Shown here piece after piece: positions 1 through 7,497 of a stretch of DNA of 26,698 nt; the stretch's first letter is position 1, and every line of letters begins with the position of its first letter. The DNA is from Cacconaster sp045617505 (GTDB lineage: Bacteria; Bacteroidota; Bacteroidia; Bacteroidales; UBA932): positions 1 through 26,698 of the forward strand of contig JAZLIS010000044.1 of NCBI GenBank assembly GCA_045617505.1. The letters run 5' to 3'. Position numbers and translations under genes: made by a program. The notes under the pieces are model-generated. The model saw only the letters and a list, made by a program, of their open reading frames with translations, did not search any database and had not been told where the DNA came from.

Positions 1-92
1 ATGTTGATTCTGCCGGGGGCTGCGAAGATGCGGGGCTCCTGACCGGGGAAATATTTGTTGAAAGTTTCCTTGAGAGTGTTGGTGTTTATCAT
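1..92 (-). CDS. galK: Galactokinase, N-terminal part (runs off the window)
   Basis: Leftward frame starting at the ATG at 92-90 and open to the window edge; about 30 residues are visible. The peptide begins MINTNTLKETFNKYF and continues to RIFAAPGRIN. The A-P-G-R-I-N run is the start of the galactokinase signature (PGRVNLIGEHTDY), the substrate- and nucleotide-binding motif of the GHMP kinase family, and it lies at the usual distance from the start. The enzyme phosphorylates galactose at C1 as the first Leloir step in the cytoplasm. Only the N-terminus is seen, so activity and neighbours downstream cannot be judged. The gene is divergent from the tRNA-Gly to its right and has its own -7 box in the gap. 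The family call rests on a short stretch but a characteristic one. Confidence 0.75.
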   Translation of the reverse strand, partial: MINTNTLKETFNKYFPGQEPRIFAAPGRIN

Positions 93-132
93 ATTCTTTA
101 ATTTTTGGTTGTTCAATCGTATGTAAATCGTA

Positions 133-140
133 CAAATTTA
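133..140 (-). promoter_or_regulatory. Putative -7 box for galK
   Basis: On the minus strand this reads TAAATTTG, a full match to the Bacteroidetes -7 consensus TAnnTTTG. It would start transcription about 35 bases ahead of the galK ATG. I see no convincing -33 TTTG at the right distance, so this is a one-element prediction. It lies 12 bases from the opposing -7 box of the tRNA gene. Confidence 0.45.
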
Positions 141-152
141 ATAAAAATTTAA

Positions 153-160
153 TATCTTTG
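153..160 (+). promoter_or_regulatory. Putative -7 box for tRNA-Gly and the genes behind it
   Basis: TATCTTTG fits the Bacteroidetes -7 consensus TAnnTTTG. It ends 11 bases before the tRNA, so a transcript would begin only about 5-7 bases ahead of the mature 5' end. No good -33 element is visible. No second -7 box lies between the tRNA and the next gene, so this promoter probably also serves the Fe-S scaffold and GGGtGRT genes. Confidence 0.5.
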
Positions 161-171
161 CCAGTGCAAAC

Positions 172-244
172 GCGGAATTAGCTCAGTTGGTAGAGCGTTG
201 GCTTCCCAAGCCGAAGGTCGCGAGTTCGAGACTCGTATTCCGCT
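172..244 (+). tRNA. tRNA-Gly, anticodon CCC
   Basis: A complete cloverleaf can be drawn. The acceptor stem is GCGGAAT at 172-178 with ATTCCGC at 237-243, followed by discriminator T244. The D arm is GCTC/GAGC with loop AGTTGGTA. The anticodon stem TTGGC/GCCGA (one G-T pair) closes the loop TTCCCAA, giving anticodon CCC for GGG glycine codons. The T arm has stem GCGAG/CTCGT and loop TTCGAGA. CCA is not encoded, as is common in this phylum. The gene lies 26 bases ahead of a protein-coding gene on the same strand. Confidence 0.95.
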
Positions 245-270
245 CCCGATTTCTATTTTCAATATCAGCT

Positions 271-963
271 ATGATTTACACAAAAGAAGTGCAGCAGATG
301 TGCTGCGTGGCAAAAGGCGCAAATCACGCCAACGCCCCCATTCCTGAAGAAGGCAAATGGGTGCATGCCAAAGAGATAAAGGACATTTCCGGTCTCACTC
401 ACGGAATCGGTTGGTGCGCTCCCCAGCAGGGTTGCTGCAAACTCACCCTCAACGTAAAGGACGGCATCATCGAAGAGGCTCTCGTGGAGACTCTCGGTTG
501 CTCCGGTATGACTCACTCAGCCGCAATGGCTTCTGAGATTCTCCCCGGAAAGACCCTACTTGAGGCACTGAACACCGACCTTGTATGCGACGCAATCAAT
601 ACCGCAATGCGCGAACTCTTCCTCCAGATTGTCTATGGACGTACCCAGTCCGCATTCTCAGAGGGCGGTCTTGCAATAGGCGGAAGCCTTGAGGACCTCG
701 GAAAGAACCTCCGCAGCCAGGTGGGTACGATGTACGGCACCAAGGCCAAAGGTTCCCGCTATCTTGAAATGACTGAAGGTTACTGCACCAAGATGGCTCT
801 CGACAAGAACAACGAGGTCATCGGTTACGAATTCGTCAACCTCGGCAAGCTTATGGATGCTCTCAAGGGCGGAGCCACCGGTCCCGAGGCCATCGAAAAG
901 GCAAAAGGCACATACGGCCGTTTCAACGATGCAGTCAAATATATAGATCCACGCAAAGAGTAA
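271..963 (+). CDS. Fe-S cluster assembly scaffold-like protein (partner of GGGtGRT)
   Basis: About 230 residues. The frame is open further upstream only because it reads through the tRNA, so I take the ATG at 271 (MIYTKEVQQMCC); a second ATG at 298 is possible. The protein is NifU/IscU-like: Cys11-Cys12, Cys49, Cys55-Cys56 and Cys77 in a G-C-S-G-M loop resemble the cluster-ligand cysteines of scaffold proteins, but it is longer than IscU (about 130 residues) and cysteine-richer. Proteins of this kind are annotated as iron-sulfur cluster assembly scaffold proteins and sit next to GGGtGRT genes. The partner starts 6 bases downstream. The physiological role of the pair is not established to my knowledge; cluster binding is an inference from the cysteines. 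It is probably co-transcribed with the tRNA. Confidence 0.8.
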   Translation: MIYTKEVQQMCCVAKGANHANAPIPEEGKWVHAKEIKDISGLTHGIGWCAPQQGCCKLTLNVKDGIIEEALVETLGCSGMTHSAAMASEILPGKTLLEALNTDLVCDAINTAMRELFLQIVYGRTQSAFSEGGLAIGGSLEDLGKNLRSQVGTMYGTKAKGSRYLEMTEGYCTKMALDKNNEVIGYEFVNLGKLMDALKGGATGPEAIEKAKGTYGRFNDAVKYIDPRKE

Positions 964-969
964 GAGATT

Positions 970-1965
970 ATGGCACTTTTTGAAAGTTATGAGCGTCGCA
1001 TAGATCAGATCAATGCAGCTCTCGCAAAATACGGAATCAAGAGCATCGAAGAGGCCAAGGCCATTTGCGATGCGAAAGGCATAGATCCTTACAAGATGTG
1101 TGAGGACACTCAGAAAATCTGCTTTGAGAACGCCAAGTGGGCTTACGTCGTAGGCGCGGCAATCGCCATCAAGAAAGGCGTGAAGAACGCCGCTGACGCC
1201 GCCGAGGCAATCGGAGAAGGCCTCCAGGCTTTCTGCATCCCCGGCTCCGTAGCTGACGACCGCAAGGTCGGACTGGGTCACGGCAACCTTGCCGCAAGGC
1301 TTCTCCGCGAGGAGACCTCCTGCTTCGCATTCCTCGCCGGCCACGAATCTTACGCAGCCGCCGAAGGCGCCATCAAGATTGCAGAGATGGCCAACAAGGT
1401 ACGTCAGAAACCTCTCCGCGTAATCCTCAACGGACTTGGAAAGGATGCCGCCAAGATTATCAGCCGCATCAACGGTTTCACATACGTCCAGACTGAATTC
1501 GACTATTTCACAGGCAAGGTGAACATCATCTCCGAGACGAAATACTCCGAGGGTGTCCGTGGCGGTGTCCGCTGCTACGGCTCCGATGACGTCCGCGAAG
1601 GCGTGGCCATTATGCATATGGAAGGCGTTGACGTTTCCATCACCGGAAACTCGACCAACCCCACCCGCTTCCAGCACCCCGTAGCCGGCACATACAAGAA
1701 AGAGTGTCAGCTTGAGGGCAAGAAGTACTTCTCAGTCGCATCAGGCGGAGGTACAGGCCGTACACTTCACCCTGACAACATGGCCGCCGGTCCCGCTTCT
1801 TACGGTATGACCGACACTATGGGCCGTATGCACAGCGACGCCCAGTTCGCAGGTTCAAGCTCCGTTCCCGCACACGTCGAGATGATGGGCTTCCTCGGTA
1901 TGGGCAACAACCCGATGGTTGGTGCCACCGTGGCAGTCGCAGTTGCCGTCGCCCAGGCGATGTAA
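970..1965 (+). CDS. GGGtGRT family protein
   Basis: 331 residues, ATG at 970, six bases after the scaffold gene. Residues 259-265 are exactly G-G-G-T-G-R-T, the motif that names this family, followed by LHPDN. A phosphate-binding role for the glycine-rich motif is plausible but unproven. There is no signal peptide or membrane segment, so it should be cytoplasmic. The C-terminus ends in an alternating Val/Ala stretch. The fixed pairing with a cysteine-rich scaffold suggests a role in Fe-S or redox metabolism, but I know of no demonstrated reaction. Length and motif look intact. A terminator follows within about 30 bases, so the transcription unit ends here. Confidence 0.85.
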   Translation: MALFESYERRIDQINAALAKYGIKSIEEAKAICDAKGIDPYKMCEDTQKICFENAKWAYVVGAAIAIKKGVKNAADAAEAIGEGLQAFCIPGSVADDRKVGLGHGNLAARLLREETSCFAFLAGHESYAAAEGAIKIAEMANKVRQKPLRVILNGLGKDAAKIISRINGFTYVQTEFDYFTGKVNIISETKYSEGVRGGVRCYGSDDVREGVAIMHMEGVDVSITGNSTNPTRFQHPVAGTYKKECQLEGKKYFSVASGGGTGRTLHPDNMAAGPASYGMTDTMGRMHSDAQFAGSSSVPAHVEMMGFLGMGNNPMVGATVAVAVAVAQAM

Positions 1966-1996
1966 TGTAAATCAGGAGATTACAGGACAATCCATA

Positions 1997-2031
1997 AGAA
2001 TCCTCACAACGGAAGTTGTGGGGATTCTTTT
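1997..2031 (+). terminator. Intrinsic terminator after the GGGtGRT gene
   Basis: A 14-bp stem (AGAATCCTCACAAC at 1997-2010 with its near-perfect complement at 2015-2028, one G-T pair) closes a GGAA tetraloop and runs into CTTTT. It is well placed 31 bases after the stop codon. The rest of the gap to 2178 shows nothing else I can name. Confidence 0.85.
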
Positions 2032-2178
2032 GTGACGGCTGCTGAATTACATTTCAGGCGGTATATGCCCAGCAGCCACTTCCAACATGGAATGACCTCG
2101 ATGGTTCCGTATTCATTTAACCAAGCAAATATAAAATTCACATTATTTTCAGTAGGCGCTATCAGAAAGCTGCAATCC

Positions 2179-2970
2179 TCACTTGTTCCCGCCTGCGCCC
2201 GTTGCGGCATCGGCTTTTTCCCTCATCTTTTGGGCACGCTTGGCGCTGTCGGGATGGGATGAGAACATCCTTTGGACAAGGGAAGCCTTGGCTCCACCGG
2301 ATAATTGGACCAGTTTCTCCAAAGCATTGCACATACTGTACGGGCTGTAACCGTGTTCTGTGGAAAATTTATATCCATATTCGTCAGCCGCATATTCCTG
2401 CTTCTGTGAGAACTGCGAGTTTGCGAAGGATTCGCTGATGTCACCGATGGCGGATTTGGAGATTGTAGCGACAGTCCCTCCGGTCGCACTCACCACATTG
2501 CGGGCAGCCGCGGCAAGGTATGCCGCCTTCATCGCCTTCTTGGAATCCTGATGCACCACGTGCCCGCATTCGTGACCTATGATAGCCATCAGTTCCGAAT
2601 CATCCATAATGTCCATAAGTCCGCTATATACGCGGATTGAGCCGTCCCCACAGGCGAAAGCGTTGATTTCATCAGTCTTGTAAACCTTGTAGTTGAGTTT
2701 GAGTCCATCCACGTCCCCCACCCCTGAGAGAAGCCTTTCCAGCCGCTGCTGATAGGATGCATCCGCAAGTGTTGTTTCTGCATCCATCTGATCCACCGCT
2801 TTTTTGCTCAATGCAATCACCTGCGCATCAGTTATGGATGCAGCGGTAAGTGCCGACATTGCGGCCTGTTCCAGCTGCCCGTAATCCCAATTGACTTTTC
2901 CCAACACTCCGCAACCCGAAAACAGCGGCATTGCGGCTGTTAAAACTACAAACAGAATAATCTTTTTCAT
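2179..2970 (-). CDS. M48 family zinc metalloprotease, lipoprotein
   Basis: 263 residues. The N-terminus has a lysine pair, a hydrophobic core and the lipobox L-F-S-G-C, so it should be lipid-anchored at Cys20. The zinc motif is H133-E-C-G-H137, with the third ligand expected at Glu192 in E-Y-A-A-D. The later S-H-P-D-S-A-K-R segment is also typical of M48 proteases. The family (HtpX/BepA-like) degrades or refolds envelope proteins. There is no TPR tail, so this is the short form. It begins 11 bases after the GH77 stop codon and is last in the leftward operon; its link to sugar use is unclear and it may simply share the transcript. Confidence 0.9.
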   Translation of the reverse strand: MKKIILFVVLTAAMPLFSGCGVLGKVNWDYGQLEQAAMSALTAASITDAQVIALSKKAVDQMDAETTLADASYQQRLERLLSGVGDVDGLKLNYKVYKTDEINAFACGDGSIRVYSGLMDIMDDSELMAIIGHECGHVVHQDSKKAMKAAYLAAAARNVVSATGGTVATISKSAIGDISESFANSQFSQKQEYAADEYGYKFSTEHGYSPYSMCNALEKLVQLSGGAKASLVQRMFSSHPDSAKRAQKMREKADAATGAGGNK

Positions 2971-2981
2971 ACCGGACCTTT

Positions 2982-4877
2982 TTATTTCACATACCTGCCG
3001 GAGCCGGACAGCATCCCGCGGATAGTCTCATTCAAGAAATCGGCACAGAGCAGTTCCTTAAGGTTGAAATGGATGCGGTAGCGCCAGTGGTGATGAGGGT
3101 CAGCCGGCTGGTTGATTCTCTCGTTCATAAAATCCTTGCGACGGAACCCTTCATCCAAAGCCACGTAATCCTGGAGCGGGAAGATTGCAAGCATCGACGC
3201 GGAGGTCAGATGAACATTCAGCAGGGCCCGCACCTCCTCCACGGGCATATCCGTACCATCGTGGTCCAGAGCATAACGCATCCTGACAGTCTCCATATCG
3301 TGGGAAGAGGTCGCACAGACGGAGAGATAGGGCCAGGGCCTCCCCTTCTCCATCGTTGACATCTCAAGGGAAAGTATCCTCTGGTCTGCCATAACGTCGT
3401 AGACACAGTCCGGAACCATTCCCAGATCCTCACCGCAGGCAAGCATACCTGTCGCGCAAAGCAGTTCAGGCAACTTCTTCATTGCATTTCTCCACCAGAA
3501 TCCGTTGTTGCGATGGTAGAAGAAATCCCAGTAAAGGGCATCAAAACGCTCCTTCTGCCAGGATTCGAGAGCGGAGGTGTCGGGTTTTATCAGCGGCTGC
3601 ACACACCCTTCGTTTCTGGGGTCCTCGTGGAACAAGCCCTCCAGAGGCAGTCCCATTGCCTCAATCTCATTTTTGGGATATGCCATTGCGGGATTGAAAT
3701 GGCCGTCCAGCCCGAGTCCGGAATTCGCAGGGATTTCCCAGATACGGAAGAATCCGAGTATATGGTCGATACGGAACGCATCGAAATAACGTGACATATA
3801 ACGCAACCGGGCTTTCCACCAGGCATAGTCGTCAGCGGCCATCGCTGACCAGTTGTAGGTCGGAAATCCCCAGCACTGACCCGTCTCGGAGAAGAAATCA
3901 GGTGGAGCGCCCGCACTTGAATCAAGGTTGAACAGTTCCGGATGCCAGTACGCATCGGCACTGTCCGCACTGACCCCTATAGGGAGGTCCCCCTTGAAAT
4001 GGACGTTCTTCTTCCGTGCGTATGCCACCACTTTTGAGAGCTGGCTGTCCAGATGCCACTGGAGCCACTTCCAGAAATCCTCAGAATCGCCGTCCCTCTT
4101 CGCACAGAACAGAGCATATTCATCCAGCCACACGGGGCCGTTATCCTTGCAGAACTTCCTGAATGAAGGGGAAGCCATATCCTCGGCGCCCACCTTTGCG
4201 AAGGCCTTGCGGACAAGCGCCATCTTCTCCTTGAATACTCTGGGATAGTCCAGTTCCGGCAGAGAATTCAATTCCGCCTGCAACTTTCTGAAAGCCGGAG
4301 TTGCCTTGACTCCTATATCCTGAAGATTGACATACAGCGGATTCAGCGCGAAACTTGAAACAGGGCTGTAGGGATAGGAATCCTCCCATCCTCCGTGACG
4401 GGTGGTGTCCGTAACAGGCAAGAGCTGGATGATGCACTGACCGGTAAGCGCCGCCCAGTCGACAAGTGTATACAGATCGTTGAACTCCCCTATTCCGAAG
4501 TCATTTTCGGTGCGGAGAGAAAAGACAGGGATTGCCGTTCCCGCACCACGGAAACCGGGTCTGTCGAATTCGGAAGCACTGTGTTCCCTGATGAACGGAC
4601 ACCCTTGTACAGGACAGTCAATCCAACTGTCGGAGATATCGGCTTCCTTTGTGCCGGCCGCTGCCGTGAAAGAGTGATTTCTCCACTCATATCTTGCCGT
4701 CAGGCCGTCCCTGACCACAATGTATCCATAATCTTTCAGCGCCTTTGCGGTTGTCTGCACTGAGACTTTCCAGACATTCCCGGAATTCCATTGCATCGGG
4801 TATTTTTTGTCCCCGATGACGAGAGTCAGGCTTTCACCCCAGACGGTGCGGTATTCTATTGAAAAATTCGCTTTCAT
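2982..4877 (-). CDS. malQ: 4-alpha-glucanotransferase (GH77) with N-terminal starch-binding domain
   Basis: 631 residues, no signal peptide, cytoplasmic. Residues 1-100 look like one CBM20-type starch-binding domain. GH77 follows: the nucleophile is Asp371 in R-I-D-H, the acid/base Glu483 in C-G-E-D-L-G, the third acid Asp527 in S-S-H-D, and the late R-I-N-Q-P-A-D-P block at 587-594 is intact. The enzyme disproportionates maltodextrins, releasing glucose. The sequence is most like DPE2-type enzymes of Bacteroidetes, which are usually near 900 residues with two CBM20 domains and a long insert in the barrel. Here one CBM20 and the insert are missing, but all catalytic motifs remain. It lies 9 bases after the GH13 gene and follows the sugar importer. 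Confidence 0.92.
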   Translation of the reverse strand: MKANFSIEYRTVWGESLTLVIGDKKYPMQWNSGNVWKVSVQTTAKALKDYGYIVVRDGLTARYEWRNHSFTAAAGTKEADISDSWIDCPVQGCPFIREHSASEFDRPGFRGAGTAIPVFSLRTENDFGIGEFNDLYTLVDWAALTGQCIIQLLPVTDTTRHGGWEDSYPYSPVSSFALNPLYVNLQDIGVKATPAFRKLQAELNSLPELDYPRVFKEKMALVRKAFAKVGAEDMASPSFRKFCKDNGPVWLDEYALFCAKRDGDSEDFWKWLQWHLDSQLSKVVAYARKKNVHFKGDLPIGVSADSADAYWHPELFNLDSSAGAPPDFFSETGQCWGFPTYNWSAMAADDYAWWKARLRYMSRYFDAFRIDHILGFFRIWEIPANSGLGLDGHFNPAMAYPKNEIEAMGLPLEGLFHEDPRNEGCVQPLIKPDTSALESWQKERFDALYWDFFYHRNNGFWWRNAMKKLPELLCATGMLACGEDLGMVPDCVYDVMADQRILSLEMSTMEKGRPWPYLSVCATSSHDMETVRMRYALDHDGTDMPVEEVRALLNVHLTSASMLAIFPLQDYVALDEGFRRKDFMNERINQPADPHHHWRYRIHFNLKELLCADFLNETIRGMLSGSGRYVK

Positions 4878-4886
4878 AATTCAAAA

Positions 4887-6122
4887 TCAGTTGTTTGAGC
4901 AGGTAATGCTGTAATCCCACGGTTCCTTGAGAGCCACCCGGACAGAGACGGAATTCGCGCCGCATCTTCTTACGAATTCGATGTGCTCGTCATCGCTTCC
5001 GAGAACCTCGTACGTACAGGCAGGGTCACCCGCCCTGAGAGCGGGATTATTTTTCTTGATATCAGAAAGATATTTATAGAAATCGGTGTATTCGTTCCAC
5101 TCGCGGGAAGGCATCGGGTCTTTCTCGAAGAAGAGGAACCTGTGGTCCATACCGACTTCCTGACCTGTATAAATCAGAGGCTGTACGCCGGGAAGGGTCC
5201 AGCAGAGAACCGTCATAGCCTTCCAGGCATTCCCCATTCTCTCGAATTCGGTGCCGGCCCAGGAGTTCTCATCGTGATTGGAGGTGAAGGCAAGACGCAT
5301 CGCATCTGCCGGATATGCCGCCGCGTTCTCCTCTATGTATTTGCCAATCAGATGTCCGGCGGCCTTTCCCTGAGCGACGTCATTCATCAGGTGATGGAGT
5401 TTCCAGCTGTAGGAAGCGTCGAAACCGGATATGGTATGGTGCTCCGGATGCTCCCCTTCGGCAAGCCAGTACATCCGGGGATATTCTTTTCTCAAAGGAG
5501 TTATCATCGTTTCCCAATACTCGAAAGGCATTTCGCCGGCAACGTCGCATCGGAATCCGTCCACGCCGCGTTCAAGCCAGAAGCGCAGGCAGTCGCGCAT
5601 ACAGTCACGCATCTGCTGATTGGAGAGGTCGAGAGGGGCTATGTCGGTCCAGTCGTGCTGCACGACAAATTTGCCGTCCGCATCGAGAAGGAACCAGTCG
5701 GGATGGGCTGCCGCCCATTCGGAATCGGGCGAAGTATGGTTGACCACCCAGTCCAGAATCACTTTAAGTCCCAGATCGTGAGCCTTCTGCAAGAAGAAAT
5801 CGAAATCCTCGAGAGTTCCGAATTCCGGGTTCACCTCCTTATAGTTCTTCGGCGCGTAGTATGAGCCGAGGGTCCCTTTTCTTTCCAGAACGCCGATAGG
5901 ATGTATCGGCATCAGCCAGATGACGTCCACACCCACTTTCTTCAACATCGGCAACTCACCTGCGGCGGCACGGAAAGTGCCTTCGGGTGTCAATTGCCTG
6001 ACATTCATCTCATATAGGACAGAGTTGTATATCCATTCGGCACGGGCGGGAGCCTCATCGGCCGGACGGGCGCAGGAAACCGCAAGCAGGAGCGGCAGGA
6101 CAAAAACCAGTAACTTTTTCAT
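4887..6122 (-). CDS. GH13 alpha-amylase family lipoprotein
   Basis: 411 residues. The N-terminus MKKLLVFVLPLLLAVSC ends in a lipobox with Cys17, so the enzyme should be anchored in the envelope. GH13 motifs appear in order: D-W-V-V-N-H (124-129), G-F-R-C-D with nucleophile Asp193, acid/base Glu222 in W-L-A-E-G-E, and transition-state stabiliser Asp284 in S-N-H-D-E-N. It should cleave alpha-glucans or maltodextrins ahead of import by the MFS transporter encoded 17 bases upstream. The barrel is complete, but the tail after about residue 370 is short, so the usual C-terminal beta-sandwich is largely reduced. Substrate (amylose, pullulan or cyclodextrin) cannot be decided from sequence. Confidence 0.9.
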   Translation of the reverse strand: MKKLLVFVLPLLLAVSCARPADEAPARAEWIYNSVLYEMNVRQLTPEGTFRAAAGELPMLKKVGVDVIWLMPIHPIGVLERKGTLGSYYAPKNYKEVNPEFGTLEDFDFFLQKAHDLGLKVILDWVVNHTSPDSEWAAAHPDWFLLDADGKFVVQHDWTDIAPLDLSNQQMRDCMRDCLRFWLERGVDGFRCDVAGEMPFEYWETMITPLRKEYPRMYWLAEGEHPEHHTISGFDASYSWKLHHLMNDVAQGKAAGHLIGKYIEENAAAYPADAMRLAFTSNHDENSWAGTEFERMGNAWKAMTVLCWTLPGVQPLIYTGQEVGMDHRFLFFEKDPMPSREWNEYTDFYKYLSDIKKNNPALRAGDPACTYEVLGSDDEHIEFVRRCGANSVSVRVALKEPWDYSITCSNN

Positions 6123-6139
6123 ATTTTGAATGTTAATTG

Positions 6140-7474
6140 TTATTCAACCGGTTCCTTGATAGTGAAGACGGATACAGCCCCGAGAATCAGGAACACACCG
6201 GCCATCACCAGCATAGCAGGCTGGGAGCCTCCAAGAAGGCCGAGTATCGGTCCTCCCAATGCGGCGGCCAGTATCTGGGGCAGACATATAGTGCAGTTGA
6301 AAAGGCCCAGATATTCACCCATATGGACACTTCCCTTCAATGAATTGGTCAGAATCGTGAAAGGAAGGGCAAGCATTGCGGACCAGGCGAACCCAATCAG
6401 GAAATAGGAGCCGAACAGCAGGAACTTGTCGTGAATGAAGAAAACTGAAATGAACCCGACGGCTCCCACGACGAGACTAACGATATATGAGGCTCTGTGG
6501 CTCTTGAAGCGGGGTATCATCACAGCCCAGAACAGGGAGCCGACTGCCTGCACCGCAAACAGCACCCCTACCCAGTTGGCGGCCTCCTGATATCCGGCGG
6601 AAGCGGCCTGTGTCGAATGCCATACGTTCTGCGCGATTGCGCCGTTGGTGTAGGTCCACATAAACAGGAACGCGGCCCAGCAGAAGAGTTGTACCAGCCC
6701 TACAGTCCAGAATACGGACGGAGCTCCGACCAACAGTCTGAAGAGACTTTCACCCTTTTTCCGGTCTGATGCATCCTCCTCGCCTATACCGTGGAACCTT
6801 GCATATTCATCCGGTGGCAACTCCCTGACCTTGACGAAGGTATAAAGGACACACAGAATCAGTATCGCGGCGCCGGCGTAGAAACTCCACTTGACCGAAT
6901 CCGGAACCACCCCCTCGGGAGCGGTGTTGCTCAACCCTATCCAGGTGAAGAATATAGGGAACAGATAACCCACGAGGGAGCCGGCATTGCAAAGGAAACT
7001 CTGGATGGAATAAGCGGTGGTTTTCTGACGGTTGTTCACCATATCGCCGACCATCATCTTGAAGGGTTGCATCGCGACATTTATGCTCGTGTCGAGAAAT
7101 ATCAGGCTGAACAGGCCGAACCACATAGCCCCGTTCAGACCCAGAAGCAGCCTGTGTCCGAACTCGATGCCTCCGGCATTGGGAAGCAGGGCCATCACCA
7201 GCACTGCGACCAGAGCACCTCCCAGAAGATACGGTTTGCGGCGGCCGAGGGCACACCAGGTTCTGTCGGAATATCTGCCCACGATGGGCTGGACAATCAT
7301 ACCCATCAGAGGCGGGAGTATCCAGAAGAAACTCAACTGATGCGGGTCCGCCCCCAATGTCGCGAAGATTCGTGAAATATTGGCGCTTTGAAGCGCGTAT
7401 GCAATCTGCACCCCGAAAAATCCGAAGTTGAGATTGAACATCTGTCCGAATGACAGGTCGGTATTGTTTTTCAT
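6140..7474 (-). CDS. MFS sugar symporter, SLC45/maltose-permease type
   Basis: 444 residues, strongly hydrophobic, about 12 membrane segments. The first cytoplasmic loop reads S-D-R-T-W-C-A-L-G-R-R-K-P-Y, the signature region of SLC45-like and GPH-like sugar:cation symporters. In Bacteroidetes these accompany alpha-glucan enzymes and import maltose or short maltodextrins across the inner membrane. Its position between the M28 gene (23-base gap) and the GH13 gene (17-base gap) supports maltodextrin as substrate. No SusC/SusD pair is present here, so outer-membrane passage must be handled elsewhere or by simple porins. Substrate is inferred from context only. Confidence 0.85.
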   Translation of the reverse strand: MKNNTDLSFGQMFNLNFGFFGVQIAYALQSANISRIFATLGADPHQLSFFWILPPLMGMIVQPIVGRYSDRTWCALGRRKPYLLGGALVAVLVMALLPNAGGIEFGHRLLLGLNGAMWFGLFSLIFLDTSINVAMQPFKMMVGDMVNNRQKTTAYSIQSFLCNAGSLVGYLFPIFFTWIGLSNTAPEGVVPDSVKWSFYAGAAILILCVLYTFVKVRELPPDEYARFHGIGEEDASDRKKGESLFRLLVGAPSVFWTVGLVQLFCWAAFLFMWTYTNGAIAQNVWHSTQAASAGYQEAANWVGVLFAVQAVGSLFWAVMIPRFKSHRASYIVSLVVGAVGFISVFFIHDKFLLFGSYFLIGFAWSAMLALPFTILTNSLKGSVHMGEYLGLFNCTICLPQILAAALGGPILGLLGGSQPAMLVMAGVFLILGAVSVFTIKEPVE

Positions 7475-7497
7475 ATCTCTAATTTAGCAAGTTCCTT

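Noticed and set aside
658..1677. Long open frame (339 codons) on the minus strand opposite the scaffold and GGGtGRT genes
   Set aside because: It overlaps two clearly conserved genes and its translation has the cysteine- and histidine-rich, low-complexity look of an antisense shadow. No start context or family resemblance.
2004..2210. Small minus-strand frame between the terminator and the M48 gene
   Set aside because: It overlaps the terminator and the end of the M48 gene, and the peptide shows no pattern of a real protein.
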